From contig CAJMBB010000011.1 of NCBI GenBank assembly GCA_905211615.1, positions 1 through 24,134 on the forward strand: a DNA stretch of 24,134 nt, in the 5' to 3' direction. Position 1 is the first letter of the stretch. Every line of letters starts with the position of its first letter. Positions 23,239 through 24,134 of the stretch are shown piece by piece. The position numbers and the translations under genes were made by a program. A model generated the notes under the pieces. It saw nothing but the letters and a program-made list of their open reading frames with translations. It did no database searches and was not told where the DNA came from. Source of the DNA: an uncultured Collinsella sp. (lineage in GTDB: Bacteria > Actinomycetota > Coriobacteriia > Coriobacteriales > Coriobacteriaceae).

Positions 23239-24134
23239 TACAGCTCGCCTCCCTTCCCGGCAAAATCGGGCGCGACGGAAAGCGCGGGCGCACCCGTGGC
23301 GGCATCGGCAAAACCGCGCTCCAGGGCGCGGGCAAACGTGAGCAGCTGACGGTCCTTAAACGCAGGTCCCACCAGCTGGGCAGAAACGGGCAGCTTGCTG
23401 TCCTCGCCCAGGCCCAGCGGCACCGAGATGCCACCGTTGCCGCAGATGTTGAGCGAAATGGTGTACAGGTCGGAGAGGTACATCTGCGTGGGGTCGCTGA
23501 TCTCGCCAAACTTAAAGGCCGTGCGCGGCGAGGCGGGCATGAGGATGGTGTCCACCTTGGCATACGCGGCGTCGTAGTCCTGCGTGATGAGCGTGCGGGC
23601 CTTTTGCGCAGCGTAGTAGTACTTGTCGTACACGCCCGAGCTCAGCAGGTAGGCGCCGAGCATCTGACGGCGCTTGGCCTCGGCACCAAAGCCGTAGGCG
23701 CGCGAAAGCGAGCTCTGGTCGGACAGGTTGGCGCAGCCCTCCTCCTGGTAGCCGTAGCGGATGCCGTCGAAGCGGGCCAGGTTGGAGAACGCCTCGGCCG
23801 GGCCGATAACGTAGTAGGCGGCGATGGCGGCGTCCAGGTGCGGCAGGTCGACCTCGACCAGCTCGGCACCCTGGTTCTGCAGCTCCTGAGCGGCGCGCTG
23901 AACAGCGGCCTTGACCTCGGATGTCAGGCCCTCGGCCTCCATAAACGCGGGGATGATGCCCACGCGCTTACCCTCGATGCTGTCGTTGAGGCGCTCGGTA
24001 AAGTCGACGGCGCAATCCTGGCTGGTGCAGTCGTACGGATCGTGGCCCGCGCCGGTAAGCGCGTTCATGGCCAGCGCGACATCCTCGACCGTGCGGCCAA
24101 AGGGCCCCACCTGGTCGAGCGACGAGCCAAAGGC
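23238..24134 (-). CDS. gatA: Asp-tRNA(Asn)/Glu-tRNA(Gln) amidotransferase subunit A (3' part)
   Basis: The last 298 codons of gatA; the 5' part, with the start and most of the catalytic Ser-Ser-Lys region, is beyond the window. The visible sequence begins AFGSSLDQVGPFGRTVEDVA, which is the amidase-signature region shared by GatA proteins. GatA is the glutaminase/amidase that supplies ammonia for the transamidation. The segment YYVIGPAEAFSNLARFDGIRYG, split over residues about 160-185 of the visible part, is also typical. The product ends DFAGKGGEL. Its TAA overlaps the gatB ATG by one base. Confidence 0.96.
   Translation of the reverse strand, partial: AFGSSLDQVGPFGRTVEDVALAMNALTGAGHDPYDCTSQDCAVDFTERLNDSIEGKRVGIIPAFMEAEGLTSEVKAAVQRAAQELQNQGAELVEVDLPHLDAAIAAYYVIGPAEAFSNLARFDGIRYGYQEEGCANLSDQSSLSRAYGFGAEAKRRQMLGAYLLSSGVYDKYYYAAQKARTLITQDYDAAYAKVDTILMPASPRTAFKFGEISDPTQMYLSDLYTISLNICGNGGISVPLGLGEDSKLPVSAQLVGPAFKDRQLLTFARALERGFADAATGAPALSVAPDFAGKGGEL

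Noticed and set aside
21823..23349. A 508-residue open frame on the plus strand opposite gatB
   Set aside because: It mirrors gatB codon structure, has no ribosome binding site or recognisable motif, and crosses the gatA-gatB junction.

Overview
The window looks like chromosome of a high-GC Actinobacterium of the class Coriobacteriia, most likely Collinsella or a close relative. That is inferred from protein style (GatB, L13/S9, GlmM, YhbY), the high-GC third codon positions of most genes, and a regulator combining a STAND-type ATPase with a SARP/BTAD region. No 16S rRNA is present, so the genus is not proven. Most genes lie on the minus strand.

Layout, left to right. (1) 1-1660: a SAM-dependent methyltransferase with unusual T-ending codons, then the YhbY RNA-binding protein with a clear terminator. 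(2) 1650-4649: a 999-residue regulator (ATPase at the N-terminus, SARP-like DNA-binding and BTAD region at the C-terminus), followed by a 450-bp gap. (3) 5098-8004: an amino-sugar node, nagB, an EIIA-Glc protein and glmM, all acting at or near glucosamine-6-phosphate. (4) 8128-9063: the rplM-rpsI ribosomal operon with a near-consensus promoter and a strong terminator. (5) 9164-10822: a patatin-like phospholipase, a 62-bp tandem repeat array, and the tmRNA gene ssrA with its terminator. (6) 11060-12490: a small hypothetical protein and a toxin-antitoxin pair (RelB/DinJ-like antitoxin with a PIN toxin) under a promoter carrying three GCTAGC sites. (7) 12562-15030: a heavy-metal P-type ATPase with a non-canonical membrane motif, plus a small membrane-anchored partner. 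(8) 15046-19749: a heterodimeric ABC transporter resembling the YbtPQ/IrtAB siderophore group, with a divergent AraC-family regulator. (9) 19814-21345: an AAA/DUF4143 ATPase behind a cluster of GTGA/TCAC dyads. (10) 21346-24134: a terminator, a 136-bp palindromic element, gatB with an unusual insert, and the 3' part of gatA.

Core functions (translation, tmRNA rescue, Gln-tRNA amidotransferase, cell-wall precursor supply) alternate with accessory modules (toxin-antitoxin, metal ATPase, ABC/AraC, AAA ATPase). No phage, transposase or CRISPR array was seen. The points most worth a second look are the gatB 3' palindrome, the 62-bp array beside tmRNA, the toxin-antitoxin operator, the metal ATPase motif, the dyad cluster at 21206-21339, the GatB insert, and the regulator's reversed domain order.
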